Assembly: GCA_020747065.1 (NCBI GenBank)
Contig: JAGMVK010000003.1
Span: 2,914,001-2,978,000 of the forward strand
Direction: 5' to 3'
DNA length: 64,000 nt
Origin: Cadophora sp. MPI-SDFR-AT-0126
Taxonomy: Eukaryota > Ascomycota > Leotiomycetes > Helotiales > Ploettnerulaceae
In this document: piece by piece, positions 11,200 to 23,600 of the stretch
Numbering within the stretch: position 1 is the stretch's first letter
How the letters are laid out: each line of letters begins with the position of its first letter
Notes under the pieces: model-generated
The model's database searches: none
Told to the model about the DNA's origin: nothing
The model's input: the letters and a program-made list of their open reading frames with translations, nothing else
Translations under genes and position numbers: made by a program

Positions 11200-11870
11200 G
11201 CGACGATACGCCTTGACGGCCAATGTCTTGGCCACCATCAACCCACAGCGCACACTCTTTTATATACCCTTTTGGCGTTTTGGCGTTTGGCGTTATCTGC
11301 TTTTCCTGTTGGGTAGTTGTTGGCGACGATACACCTTGACGGCCAATGTCTTAGCACTACAACATCTGCCCTTCGGGTGACACTCTTTTATTTTCCTTCG
11401 TTTTGGGGGTTTGCTTTTTTGTTTTTGGCGTTTGGCGTCTGGAGTTTTCTGCTTTTCCTGTTGAGTAGTTGTTGGCGACGACACACCTTGACGGCCACTG
11501 TCTTAGCACTACAACATCTACTCTTCGGGTGACATTCTTTTGGTGTTTTTTGCTTGGGTTTTTGGCGTTTGGCGTTTGGAGTTATCTGCCTTTTACCTGT
11601 TGGGCGTTGTTGGCGACGATACACCTTGACGGCCAATGTCTTAGCACTACAATAACGTCCTTCGGTTGACACTCTTTGTATTTTCCTTTGTCATGGGGGT
11701 TGGGTTTGCTTTTCTTTATCGTTGGGCTTTTGATGGCGACGATACACCTTGACGGCCAATGTCTTAGCACTACATCAATGCCCTTCGGTTGACACTCTTT
11801 TGTATTTCCTTTGTTCGGTGGTTCTTGAAGGCGACAGCACACCTTGACGGCCACTGCTCTAGCACTACTT
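11200..11870 (+). repeat. six-unit minisatellite with conserved 40-bp core
   Basis: Six imperfect copies start at 11200, 11323, 11475, 11613, 11736 and 11831, so spacing falls from 123-152 to 95 bases. Each begins with a core close to GCGACGATACACCTTGACGG followed by CCAATGTCTTAGCACTAC; most then have a CCTTCGG(G/T)TGACACTCTTTT segment and a T/G-rich filler built on TTTGGCGTTTGGCG. The core is far better kept than the filler. The repeats lie just past the stop of the small MG...CC gene and may be in its 3' untranslated region. No open frame runs through them on the plus strand. Not recognised. Confidence 0.85.
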
Positions 11871-11880
11871 CAAGTTCCGC

Positions 11881-14800
11881 CAGGGGGGGCGAAGACTCAA
11901 CACCTGTACGTGGTGTCCCCTACGAACCTTCAGCGATACTTTGTATCGTCTGGAAAGCCGAGATTGAGTCAAATGTCAATGCGAACAAGATGTTGTCATC
12001 ATGTTCTACAACAAAACACTTTTTCATTGTGAATTCAGGCTTGCCTGGACCACGAAGAAGAATAGCCGCTCCTGTAAAGTCCCATCGTGATGTGTAGAAT
12101 GCTTTCGTTGACCCTTTCAGACTGTGACTGTGGCGGGTGACTTGTAACAATCAAGTGCTGAGGGCAGGCACGGGGCGGTCTTACACCCTGATAAACGCCC
12201 CAATCTACCGGTCGCAATACCAGATCCAGCATCCTTCGACAGTGTACACAGTAGTATATAGACTTCTCCTCTTGCATGATTTCCTCTCTCCCCCTATTCG
12301 TGATCTCATAGGATTTCTTCCTTTGCCATTGCTTCCTCACTTGTCGTTTTCAAGTTGCCGTACAAAGCTCTCCTTCACCTCTGCGGAATCAGCGATCCTC
12401 CGATCCAAAACTCTCAGACTTCCTCCTAGCCTGCCCTCAGTAACTTCACCAACAGATAGCGTCGCAAATTACAGGCTCTCATGGTCTTTCGCTCGCCGTC
12501 TTTCAAGCTCTCAGGGTCTATGTCAGGTGTAGCAGATCGTTGCTGCGCGATGTCTTCATGTGCTGTCCGGTCACTCATCAACATCTACCTGGAACGTAGA
12601 CTTCCCATTTCACCTTCGCCGTCCTCTCTACCGCAGCCCAGCTGAGCATCCAAAACCTCTCTCACGAGCTTTACTCTGCGAAATGCCCCCATGCACGAAT
12701 CTGCGTGTCCCTCCAACGCTCTCACGACATGATGCTCACATCTCGCCATAGGATACTGGCTATTCTCTGATCCGCGACGAACAATGTACCTCGATAATGT
12801 TTTGTGCCTATGCCTTGACACCGCCAATACAGTCACTGCGACCATGGCTGCCTCAATTACCGACGCCCCGACGAAGTGCCTCGATACAACCTGTCCATAC
12901 CCTGCGATGCCCCCACATAGACCTGTCGAAACATTGCCACTCGTCCACAACACCGACAATGTCACCCCCCCCTTTCCCCCCCCCCCTTTCCCCCCCAAAA
13001 TCAAACCCAGATCTCGCACTCTGCGCACCAGAAGAGCGAGGCCGAGAGAGGCACAACCATCAGTATATAGGTGGCCAGGAAGAAAGGGTTGGACGCGATA
13101 CAATGCAAATTGAGCAGCCTGAAAGCAGCAGCTGAAGATACTGCTCTCCCTTTGTCCTTCGTCCTCCCCGTCCATGAACATTTGAGCAGTTCCTCCCACA
13201 CTGTAGCAGGGCAGGATCCAGCTTGGGTATCTCACGACCTAGATGCCATACTGTGACATATAATCCGAGGGGAAATGAAAGACAATTTGCGAAGTTGAGA
13301 GGGACAAGGCGTTTGATTTACATTGGAAGAGCTATCAAACTAGGCGTGTGGCTTGATATCGATGTTCTGCTTGAACATCCAGCAGCTAGAAGGGAGCGGA
13401 CATACCGGTAAAGGTAAGGACTTTGTTTTGGTTCTCTGCTATGGGATCCTGGGGGCAGCTTTTGTAGCTCTGAGACGTCAGAGTATGTGTAGTTAGTGTC
13501 CAACACATACCAAGTGATTCACTGAATGAAAGCGATTTTCTAGAATCTGGTCGACTGGGTTCACCATCTTCGAATCATTGTATCTTCCAAGTCATTCTGT
13601 TTAAAGACCTCATCTTGCTCGGGTAACATAACGTTCTTCCACGTCATTCTCCTCGGAGTCGCTGTCTGGCATGGCATAGTCGTCGATATTTGACCTCCTC
13701 ATCGAATGCTTCATGGTCGAAAGCCAGATACGTGCCGGACGTCGATTCGGGAGTAATTTTGAACTGGGTGAGTCGGCATTCTGCAACAGGGATGAACGAG
13801 GTAACAGAACTCCTGAAATTTCTGCTCCTTGGTGGTTTCGAGGTATTCCAGAGAAGAAACGCACAAATGCGTCATCGAGGAGGCGCTATAAGATGCGAGT
13901 GAATCACGTGGTCACTTTTACATGTCTCCTTTGTGGGACTTCCAAGGGCTTTACCGAGAGTTTCCACAATTTTTCTACTGAGGTAAACAATAGGTGCTTC
14001 TAGCTGTTATCAAGCAATCGATCCATTTTAGCCTTCTCGGAAGAGTGGAGCAAGGCTTCACCTCCTTCGATATAACATGCAGTCACCGACTTCTCCTTGC
14101 TCAAAAATTCTGGAGATATATCGAGTCACGGCCGTAGACTCGAAAGCCCATGTCCCCAAAGCGTCGGTCATGTCGTCGTTCATGAGAGATCTTCTTGAAG
14201 AAGAGCTGATGCGTCGCGTTATGGGGCTTTATACAAATGGAAGGTCAAATAAAACTATCGAACAAAATATCTCAGAAGACGAAGAGGAACTGTGCAAGGC
14301 CATCTACTAAGTCTCGAAATGCGAGAAGCAACATATAGGCTCGCGGCGACATTTTATGGTCTGGATGAAATTGAAGTAGTAGCTATCCTTATTCCCCTCA
14401 CATCCGTTAGCTCTGGATTGCATTTACTCGCAACCGGATCTTCCTCACAAAGGTCAGTATCAGAGAGTGCCAGATCCCAATTGGAATGCGGCGCTGAACG
14501 TCGATATGCGCAAATTAGATCATTTAATGGTATTTCTAACTAAGCATTGGACGGAGCAGAGGACTTTCATAAAGCGTATGTATCGATTAGAAGAGACATC
14601 GCAGAAACATCCTGCCATCGAGATTGTTTAATTCAGCATTTCTTACCAAGAAAGATTTCGCCACTTTGGACAGTACTAGCGAAATTGCTAGGAAACCGGT
14701 CAATCTCCCCACTTTCCAAAGTTAGTCACGTCGCACACCATCCCCCCTCTCCCCTACAGTGACCTTGCCATTGTAAAATTTAAATACGCTAAACTCGGGA

Positions 14801-15431
14801 GCGACGTGCAACAAACCAGAAAACCAACAAAACTAGACTTTAAGCCTTTTTCGTAAGCGAGCACCACACTGTACTAAGCAGATAGGTCCACAAAAAGAAA
14901 GGGGTCGGTACAGTAAATGGAAGAAAGAAGTAAACAAAACAATGCTCGTAGGTAAGTAAATACTTGTAGTCTAGAGCCTACTTAGCGAGATATATGTTTT
15001 GGCCAGTTCCAGGGTTCAGCTCTTCAGCGATGATTTTGCACATTTACAGTCGACAGGTTAGGACGCTCGATCTCTAGTCTGTATGTATGAATGGAGGGGA
15101 TTGAAGGAAAGCCGTTTCTCTTTTCTTTGTATTGACATCTCCACTTTTCTTGCTTATACAGTACGGCCTTGATCCACTCCCTTGACATTCATAAATACAT
15201 TGTTGCTTACACGCTTGCCTAAAGAGCTCGATCCAAAAGGATAACCCTAATCCAAAACGCCAGCGCTGGCGCTCCTTAAATCCTAAATCCAACCCAAGTA
15301 ATTCCAACCCGCGAAATCAACTGAAAGGATATCGTATACATTTTGCCATCATTTCCTTCATCTCTCATTCCCCCCCGTTCAATCCAACATCCCTATTCCT
15401 CCTTCGAGAAGAAGAAATAGCAGAAGCACAA
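11881..15431. other. long gene-poor gap
   Basis: A promoter-like stretch occurs near 12,255 (TATATA followed by a pyrimidine-rich tract from 12,263), but downstream open frames are short and unrecognised, including a 54-codon frame from 12,481 and a 109-codon Pro-rich frame from 12,784. Around 13,620-13,720 the minus strand encodes an acidic snippet with DSDSEENDVEE. Around 14,077-14,310 a 77-codon plus-strand frame contains MRDLLEEELMRRVMGLYTN. These could be small genes or gene relics; none can be assigned. The last 600 bases before 15,432 are probably the 3' side of the lipase gene. Confidence 0.4.
12965..12996. repeat. C/T mirror-repeat tract
   Basis: The plus strand reads C8 T3 C11 T3 C7, a pure pyrimidine run close to a mirror repeat. 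Such tracts can form triplex (H-DNA) or i-motif structures and are prone to slippage. Confidence 0.85.
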
Positions 15432-16847
15432 TTACAATTCCTCCCTCTCCATCTGTCCTTCGTCCTCATCCCCAAACTTATATTTGTCCCTTCCCCAATC
15501 TAGAGGATCACCTCCTGGGACACAAAGTCCCAACCTCCAGAAATAATCCCTATGTGCAAAGAAGAGCTGCCACACCTTGTAGCGGGCTGGGATAGGGATA
15601 CCCCATCTCTTCTCAATTCTCACCTCCCCACTCCGGTGCTCAGTTTCAAATTGCATATCGCCCCCCACGTCATTATACACCTCAACCGCATCATTCGCAG
15701 CTTCATTTTTGAACCACGACTCATCGACCTCCGCACTAGAAATACACTCCGTATCCTCATCTCCATAACACAAGAGGATATCATCAAAAGCAGGCTGCAG
15801 TGCCGCTTTCGCAATGAAATGCTCGCCAGCATGCGAGCGATATCCCCATTCTTGCAATGGTAGAAGGGGGACCGGATCATCAACATGCGTGACTCTTCTA
15901 TATCGACCACTTTTCAACTCTCCTTTCTTGGAATGCGAATCATGCTCAGACGGCAAGTTGAATGTAGCATCGATGTAATTCCTTAGTCCTGAATTCCCGA
16001 CTTTCGGTTCCCCGAATGTGGTAATTGTTGGTTGTAAGCCCATGGAGTTGAATTCCAAGCCTGCGAGCGCGGCGACTGCGCCGCCTAGGGAGTGGCCAAT
16101 GAGATCGAGTCTATAGTCTGGGTATTTCTCGTGTAGGAGCTTGATATACGGAAGGACGAACGGGCGCGTGTTTTGCCAGGAAGTCCAAAATCCAGTATGC
16201 ACGGTGCAATTCGTGCATTTGACCTCATGCTTCTCCACCACCTGGACTTCAGCCTGCAGGACCCTCTGTCTCCCCCTCCATCGCCGGGGAAGCAAATCCC
16301 TCCATGAAAACCTATGTTTCTCCTCCTTCCCCAAGTCCGGTCTCTGATGATCGTGCGACTCACTCGAATTATCCGGATTATCAGGATACGGCACATATTC
16401 CTGGGGCACAGTACTCAAGTCCACGATCGTATTCGCAATACTATACGTGCCCCTGAAGGCCACCAATATCCTGCCTTTGCCTAGTCTTCCAGTCCCATGG
16501 TCAATTACAATGTAGCCGCAGCTGTCGCTCATAAGCGGACCGGTGTTGAAGGTGTCGACGAGTTCGAAGGAGGGGAAGTCATCGCAGCGGCTGGCGCAAG
16601 AGAATGGTTTGGAGATCCCAGTTGTGCCGACGCAGTAGGAGATGTCGACTATGCGGGCGAGTTCTTCGAGTTCGGCGAAGAGGGAAATGGAGATGTTGGA
16701 TGTTTGAGTGGTGGGTTCATTGGGTGTGAGAATTGGTGAGTTGGTGACTTGTTTAAGTGAGGGGATTGGTGAGGGGTGTGCGGAGGTTAAAGAGATATTT
16801 ACGATGCTCGCGACCAAAGTGGAGGTGGTGATGCTTTGAATCAGCAT
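15432..16847 (-). CDS. secreted class 3 lipase
   Basis: A 471-aa triacylglycerol lipase-like alpha/beta hydrolase of the fungal class 3 family. The start at complement 16847 gives a signal-peptide-like N terminus (MLIQSITTSTLVASIVNISL); an in-frame Met 44 codons upstream would add a non-signal extension. The nucleophile elbow GHSLGGA places the catalytic Ser near residue 253, the Asp lies in HVDDPVP (about 323-324), and the His in FFAHRDYFW (about 432). The oxyanion strand ILVAFRGT and the lid region precede it, and an insert of about 45 charged residues (around 160-205) separates RGT from the HTGFW strand. Paired Cys (CTNC, CASRC) suggest disulfides. Intact with no intron required. Likely acts outside the cell on lipid esters. 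Confidence 0.9.
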   Translation of the reverse strand: MLIQSITTSTLVASIVNISLTSAHPSPIPSLKQVTNSPILTPNEPTTQTSNISISLFAELEELARIVDISYCVGTTGISKPFSCASRCDDFPSFELVDTFNTGPLMSDSCGYIVIDHGTGRLGKGRILVAFRGTYSIANTIVDLSTVPQEYVPYPDNPDNSSESHDHQRPDLGKEEKHRFSWRDLLPRRWRGRQRVLQAEVQVVEKHEVKCTNCTVHTGFWTSWQNTRPFVLPYIKLLHEKYPDYRLDLIGHSLGGAVAALAGLEFNSMGLQPTITTFGEPKVGNSGLRNYIDATFNLPSEHDSHSKKGELKSGRYRRVTHVDDPVPLLPLQEWGYRSHAGEHFIAKAALQPAFDDILLCYGDEDTECISSAEVDESWFKNEAANDAVEVYNDVGGDMQFETEHRSGEVRIEKRWGIPIPARYKVWQLFFAHRDYFWRLGLCVPGGDPLDWGRDKYKFGDEDEGQMEREEL

Positions 16848-17609
16848 CTTGGGCAGGCTGGTCACATAGTCGATGTGTTCTCTGGTGAAAGAGAGAGCGG
16901 TCGCGATGTTGAGGGGTGTTGTTGAAGGAGGCTTGGTCTTGTGCATCATCGTGCAGCCACAAAGGATGACTAACCACAATCAGACGAACAGGCACCGAAA
17001 CGTGACCTACTTGAGTCAGAAACTTTTTTCGCCTGCATAACCTGTTTGCGAGGTTAAATGTCGCCCAGCCAGTCTAAATAACCCAAATATATGGTTCACC
17101 CGAAGGATGTTCTTATACCTCACTGAAAGACGAAGGGACGAAAAGAAAAGATCACGTGTCTCTTCAGCTTCTGTTATTTGATGCTCACACCACTGCAGTT
17201 TCAAGTCCTCAACCGCGTATAAAAGTGTATTAGTTTAAGCCACTGTCATCCAGTGATTACTTCACCACCATAGGCTAATAGATACAGCCACCAATCCTGT
17301 CCCTCATCCATTTCATTCAGTTTGCTCTCTCTTTTCCCTCTCTTTATACCTCCGAACGCCAGGATGACAAAGATGCCACCCAACCAGCTCAAGAACATAC
17401 TCCAAACACCATGTATTTTCGCTTCCTGTCCAGGTCCAGTCCTGGTCCGTAGTCCCAATCCTAAGCGCCAAATCCCTAAATCGCTAATATGCATTTGCTC
17501 TGGGCAGTCTCGTACCCCAACTCCAAGAATAGAAAGGAAAAAGTGTCGTAGCTACGCATCTCATCTCGTCTCATCTCATCTCTCGTCAATATGTCTCATC
17601 GCTCTTATT

Positions 17610-20478
17610 CTAGCAACATTTCTCAAAATGTTCCACGATCAAGCGCTCAATATCAAACACCTTGTAGGGTTTTGCAAGGAAGCCTTGCATTCCTGCTGCC
17701 TTCGCTCGATCAACAGAGTCTTCTGTGATATCCGCGGTCACAGCAATGACTTTGGTGGGCTCCCTGCGCTGTTGCGCTAGATTCATAATTTGTGTCGTGG
17801 CGCCGTATCCGTCCAGATTTGGCATCCATATATCCATCAAGATCATATTGAACCTCTCTGCCGCTGGCTTGTCCAGTGAAGCTTCGTAATGTTTGACCGC
17901 CTCGGCACCATCATATGCTAGAGTTACGTTCGTCTTGTTGTAACCGAGCTTGTTCAAGGAACCTACTGCGACGTCACGGTTGATAGCGTTGTCTTCAGCA
18001 ATCAAGATGTTCAGAGGGTAGTCCTCGGCCAGTCTTGGGTTGAAGGCAACTCGTTTACGGCCGGACTTCGGTACCTTCTGTCGAGGTCTTGAATCTGCCG
18101 AGACGGATCTCGGTTCCATGAAGGGCTCAGGAAGTGGTGACAGTCGAGGGGAGTCGAATCCGGCCGGCGGTGGGGTACCAACGAGAGGTGTATCAGTCTT
18201 GCCAGTCTCTAACGCTGAAATCGGTAACCTGATCAGGAACTCGGATCCCTTGTGCGGGCCATGAGTACATGATCGTTCCAATGTCACATCGCCGCCAAGG
18301 TTCTTCCGTACGTGCGCTTTCGCATTGAAGAGACTCAACCCAAGACCATCCCTTGACCGACTGATGGAGGCATCTTCCTGGAAGTGGGGCTTGAAAAGGC
18401 TTGCCTTCGACTCCTCGGATATGCCACAACCAGTATCAACAACCCATATTTCAACTACCTGCAGGCTTCTTACAATCTTGACAGTAATACGGATCGTACC
18501 ATGCTCGGTAAACTTGATGGCATTGTCAACAAGCTTCTGTAGCGCGAACTGCAGGTGCTGTTCTTCGGTTATGATAACTTCTGGCACATCTGGTCCGATC
18601 TCCAGGTGTATCGTCCGATCTTGAGTTTCGCCGTTTGATCCGATGGATGTGATGTGGATGTGCTCTCCTAGGTCCGTCTCCTCACGGACTTCACTTGTAG
18701 GACGGCCATTTCGTAATGCTTCGTTCACCAGGCTTCGCATAAAGTCCCGGGTGATGACACGACGATGGGTCGGACTCAGTGCGGAAGTGATATGCTTCTG
18801 TTCAGGTGAGTGAGGGGCGCTCAAGCATACCGATGATGCCATTGTAGATAACGACGTTTCAGTACTTGAGGTTGTTCTGCTCGTCGATGGGGAAGTGGCG
18901 AAAGTGGTTTGACCAGCGCAGTATGAGTCGATAATTTCGGCCTCGGTCATCGTAAACATGCGCTTAAGGGGAGGGCCAGGTTCGAAATTCAGCTCTTCTG
19001 TCCGCTTCCGTTTCATGACAACGGGTATCGAATCGGAACTAGGCCATCGTCGATGAGACAACGGAGGTTCAGGAGTTCCTTTGAACGTGCTCAAGTCATT
19101 TGCTGACAATGGCGTCTCCGGCATTTGCATATTAAGGTCGTAAGCATGAACAACATTATCGGCTGCCTCTACTGCCCTTCGGGAACTCTCTATAGTAGTC
19201 ATCAACATCTGGCTCACCAAGTAAATACGATACATGCCATACCTTGAACGACTTCAATATGAGTCTTGAGATCCGTAAAAACGGATCGTATTCGATCGCT
19301 TTGTTGATTCTCGATGGCATCGAGAACAGTCGAGTACATGATGTCCAACATACCAACGACTCCTTGCATAGGCGTTCTCAATTCGTGCGAGAGGCTCCGA
19401 GCATAAGGCTTCAAGGACTGAGTGGCCGTAATAGCGGTGAGGGGGATGACCTTTGCGGAGGTCGATTCGGGAGGAGCCATCTCTTTAACGAACCCTCTTC
19501 CTTCTAACAATCTTTGCACTATTAAATCTTCAAGGGAATGCAAGAACATCTCAATGAACGACCAGCTCAACTTGTTCTTACTAGCACCCTCAGAAGACCA
19601 AATCATACCAAAGAAGGCAATACACTTTCCTTCCGAGAAGAGAGGTACTCCGATATAAGCCTCTTCATGGAATCCAAAGCTATTAGGATTGTTCGGTGTG
19701 AACTCCGACAGTCGCTCAGGGACGATGAAGACCTAAAAATCCGATAACGAAGTTAGTCTTGTGTTTTGGTAGATTTGGGGAAGAGATGCGAGTTGTCGTG
19801 GACAACACTGGACTTCAATTAGGTTGCCAGTCTTGCAACGAATGAAAAGGGAGTATTGACCTTGTCATGGCGCATGTGAGCACACGGAGTCCCAAAGGCA
19901 TGATATCGGTAGTCCCGATACATCTGCTTCCCATCCTTTCCATTGTTGATATAAAAGGCGACTCCCATCAGACATGATCCAGGGTCACCTAGCGCGGGCA
20001 TTTCAATCGCACTATCCTGATCATCCACAAGTATCCGTTTGGCGACGTATCCACACTGAGATCCGGTGATATCACACATTTCTTCCATGAGGATGGCCCA
20101 AAAGTCATGTGTCGAAGCGCTCCTCAGCCGGGACTTCAATTCCATCAACCTCTCTGTAGCATTACTCTCTGCAGATGGGAAGTACTGCCGTAGCGCATTC
20201 GTGAAGCCCCCGTCCCCGCGGTGAAGCACGGCATCGTTTGCGTAGTCTGGTAAACATAGCGAGGTTCGTTCGATGAAACTGTCTATTGGCTGTTTTTGGG
20301 CGTCTCCTTCCTCCACGCCCGTGTCCATCGCCCCCTCTCCAGTCTGCCTCACAAATGGTTCCCTTTGATCCTTCTCCAGGCGGCCTCTTGCTCGTTGACG
20401 TAACGGTCGATATGTCCGTGGACCGCAAGGTCTGGCTTCGAAAGCGTTCGGGAAGGAGGATATCTCGTGCATTTGCAT
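17610..20478 (-). CDS. hybrid sensor histidine kinase (GAF-like, HisKA, HATPase, receiver)
   Basis: A soluble fungal hybrid histidine kinase of 895 aa (845 if the Met at complement 20328 is used, which I find equally likely). Exons are 20478-19861, 19732-19243 and 19189-17610. Intron 19733-19860 has donor GTCAAT, branch ACTAAC and acceptor TTTTTAG and joins HMRHDK to VFIVPERL. The 53-nt intron 19190-19242 joins IEVVQ to ESSRRAVEA. Order: a Cys-containing GAF-like sensor (about 100-300), the H-box SLSHELRTPMQG with phospho-His near 322, a long spacer with a KRKR nuclear-signal-like motif (about 429), the N-box LVDNAIKFTEHG near 590, DTGCGIS and GLGLSLF, then a receiver with AEDN, phospho-Asp in LMDIWMPN (about 822), a conserved Thr and KPYK. 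It should autophosphorylate, relay to its own Asp, then to a phosphotransfer protein. No membrane segment. Confidence 0.9.
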
Positions 20479-23400
20479 TCCACGATCCTCCGTCGTTGAT
20501 AGAAATGCATGCAGCGTTCCACAATGCCACCAACCAGAATGGGACTGAATGATAAATCAGGGTGTCCTGGTCTGATAGTCAACAGAGGGAAAGTCGTACG
20601 GTCCTCAGGCTATTCCTTCCTGATAGCGCTACCCTTGAATGCTCGACAAATGTCTACCTCCTTGTGTATGTCCGGATATCTCCTTCAATTCGATCGCTGA
20701 TGAGATCTGTGTGAGGGTTTCGAGGTAGGCGCAGACGTAGACGTAGGTGGTGGTGAGAGGTGGGTGGGCCACTGAGGACAGCCACGGATGGTTACAGCCT
20801 ACAAGCAGTCATGGATGAGGGGCCTGGACTCGTGGATGTAAAATCCGAGAGCAGTTTGAAGGATATGGGGCAGGCTGCCGGGGGTACGGACTGTGAGGTT
20901 CAGACTCTCGGTGGGGACTACCTGATTCCAGGCTTAGGGGGGCATCTTCGGACTTGAGTAGACAGCGAGAGGACTGTTGGTGAGTGAGTCCGTATCTGTC
21001 TGTGTCTGCTGTAGCCTTGCTGTTCTGTGATCTCTCCCATCAAGGCCTAGCAGCAAAGTCAAAAGGGATTTGAAAGGCTTCCCTCAATTCTGGAATCCAG
21101 ACTGAACTGGGTCCTGGGTCTTGGGTCCTGGGCTGTTGTTGGTTGGACCTGTGAGTGAGGTGTTGGTTGGTGGTGGTCTGGTCTGGATAGAGAGAACCCG
21201 TCGGCGTGGGCTTGGCTTAACTCCTTAGGGCCTTCTTAGCTTGGCTCGGGCCTGAGAAGAGCAGAGTGGGCCGATCTAGAACCGTAGATCCCAGCATGGA
21301 ATCGAAGTCCTGCCGGGCCTGTCCTTCCCGGAAGCGGAGTAAAGCCTGTAGAGTGGGCCAGTGCACTTGAGTGCCTGACTGTAAGACGGATGTTATTGGC
21401 TTGATCATGGTTGTGGGCTGCAAGCATCATGCGGAGAGAAAGCACTGCAAGTGTTCTGGAGCGGGCTATTTGACCGCCGTCTATCAGCCGCTAAACTGAA
21501 GTGGGTCAGCTTTGCACTCCATCCAGTCTCCACCCACCACTTCAAATCCCTCCAGCCCTCCAGCCCTCTCCATTACTATGGCCGGCCCATCTGTTTCTTC
21601 AGAAGAACTCTGCACACTTGCACAGCGGTTCCTGGACGAGTCACGGCCGTACTGAAATGAGTGATTATGCAATCGTGATGAGACAGCCGCGAAAAGTGTT
21701 ATGTCATATCTTGTCTCCTCTATTTTGAGACCCTTGTCCGTGGATGTGGTATTGATAAAGTAGTTCCGAGAAAGGAGGAAATACTTTTTCAACTACCAAT
21801 TCGTAAATGCCGGGAGATCATCAAGTCCCAGTACCGACAACCTGGCTATGGATCGATGGATGGATCTATCCACCATCATGACATGATGACATTCGTCCTG
21901 AGCCGAGGATACCGGTAAACTCACTTGAGCTCAGTACTGCTTGGCCTGGTAGATCCAAGATAGACTCCTCTCCTTTGCTGCCTCGCAGGCTGGCCTAGAC
22001 AGCGGCACAGTAGGACAGCGTCATATCTCTCTTCCTTTGGGCTAGCTATTGATAAATAATAACTCAAACAAAACTCCGCTGCACGTTACGTTACTCTTGC
22101 CAAGCCACTGGGAGTGAAACTGGCGGTGCCGGCAATGAGATATATCTCATTTCCATCCCACGTCTTCGTACGAGTACGAAGGGTACGAACCACTACAAAG
22201 TTAATCCCCTCATGCCGCTAATTTGTGGCTTAACTAGAGTTCAGACACTAGTCCGATCTGGTACCAGATTGCTCGATGTGAGTGTGCAACTCCAAGACAC
22301 GCATCGAAAGGGTCGTACAGCCGCGAGAAGCAAAAACAACTTCTTCGGCACACTCGCAGGACGCTAATCCCACAGTTCGAGTTCGAGAGCGCCACCATGT
22401 CTCACCCCTCAAGTGCAAACGTATTCGGGTAATTATTGATGGAACAGAGGCAGGACAACTCGCTTACTATTCTGTACTTCCAGACCTCTCACATGCAACG
22501 GATTTAGGTAAGAGTTAATGTTTGAACCCAAAAGTAAGTGCCGTTCCATCCGAACGTCATTTGCTTAGCGTTCTTTGCGTAAGTTGTAGTTCAATTGTAC
22601 GGAAGTACTTCCTCCAATGGGAGCTTAATCATGTCTTGAATCATTTCTGTCATGTTGTACAATGAGACAAATTCAGATCCTTTCTCTGATTGGGATACAG
22701 CTGCCGATCCAAGCGCGAGAGAGATAGAGTTTGCTACCCCTCTTATACTTGAACCTTATTTCTATTGACAGCTTGAACCTCTATCCTTAGAGCTGAGGCG
22801 AACGCTTAGAAGCTGCAAGGACAATCTGTCATGGGAATTATTATATCCACTTCTGACAACTGATCTTCGTTTGTCCTGAGCACAATTACATCCCAAATAT
22901 CGTTTAAGACAGTAAGTGATTCCGCATCCAAACAATGTCTCATTCCAACCAACCCACAAATCCCATCGGCGATGGGCTTGTGTTATAATTTCCCATCCAC
23001 CGCTGGTCTAAGGTATTCTTTCCTCGAGAAATGTCCAAGACGCCAATTCATTCTCAATTCTCAGGAGCTATGCCTTGGAGAAGCAGAGGTGTACGTGAAG
23101 TCACGGATCTTTACTGATACTGTCTTTTGCACTGCATTGCCTCCTCTCGGACGTTCTCTTGCAAGACAGTATCTAGAGCTATTATGTCAATCGATCAGCG
23201 AAAAGCAATATGGTACATACATTTTACAAATCGCGCTTTGCAGTGGTTCTGGCTGAATCGAAGTCAAAGTATGACCCTCTGGTGTGCCGAGAAGAGAGTG
23301 AGGAAATTGAACCTTGGAGATACCGTGGTCTCCAAGGTTCCCAATATCTCGACCTCACAAATAATTGGAAGCCTACTCAGAATATCTGGACGCTGACTTC

Positions 23401-23600
23401 GCGAGGGAAATGGCACGTGACTGTACATAAATATCTTGAAGGCGGTGAGAGCCTTGGGCAGAACCTCCAAGTTTAAGGTTATTATGACGGAGCTGTCTCA
23501 CGAAATCCAAACACTTCCCTGCAACGTTTCCAGATGTGAACAATTTCAAAATGCGACAAGGTACTCGCCATAACCAAGACCTAAATTCGAATTCTCAAGT
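20479..23600. other. 3.1-kb divergent intergenic region
   Basis: This gap separates the start of the histidine kinase (minus) from the start of the synaptojanin gene (plus). It includes a GT-rich stretch with four TGGGTCC-like heptamers (about 21,107-21,134), two perfect palindromes (22,164-22,181 and 22,256-22,269) and several short frames. A plus-strand frame at 23,210-23,476 contains EEIEPWRYRGLQGSQYLDL and looks protein-like but cannot be assigned. The rest may be long 5' leaders and promoters. Confidence 0.4.
22164..22181. promoter_or_regulatory. perfect inverted repeat, possible operator
   Basis: CTTCGTAC-GA-GTACGAAG is an exact 8-bp inverted repeat with a 2-base spacer. About 75 bases further on, ATCTGGTACCAGAT (22,256-22,269) is an exact 14-base palindrome. 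Both could bind dimeric regulators; no factor is assigned. Confidence 0.4.

Noticed and set aside
11200..11870. CRISPR array
   Set aside because: Unit spacing is irregular, spacers are related low-complexity filler, and the genome is fungal.
12585..13235. A 216-codon minus-strand frame
   Set aside because: Gly-rich translation arises from the C/T mirror tract; no recognisable motif or splice support.
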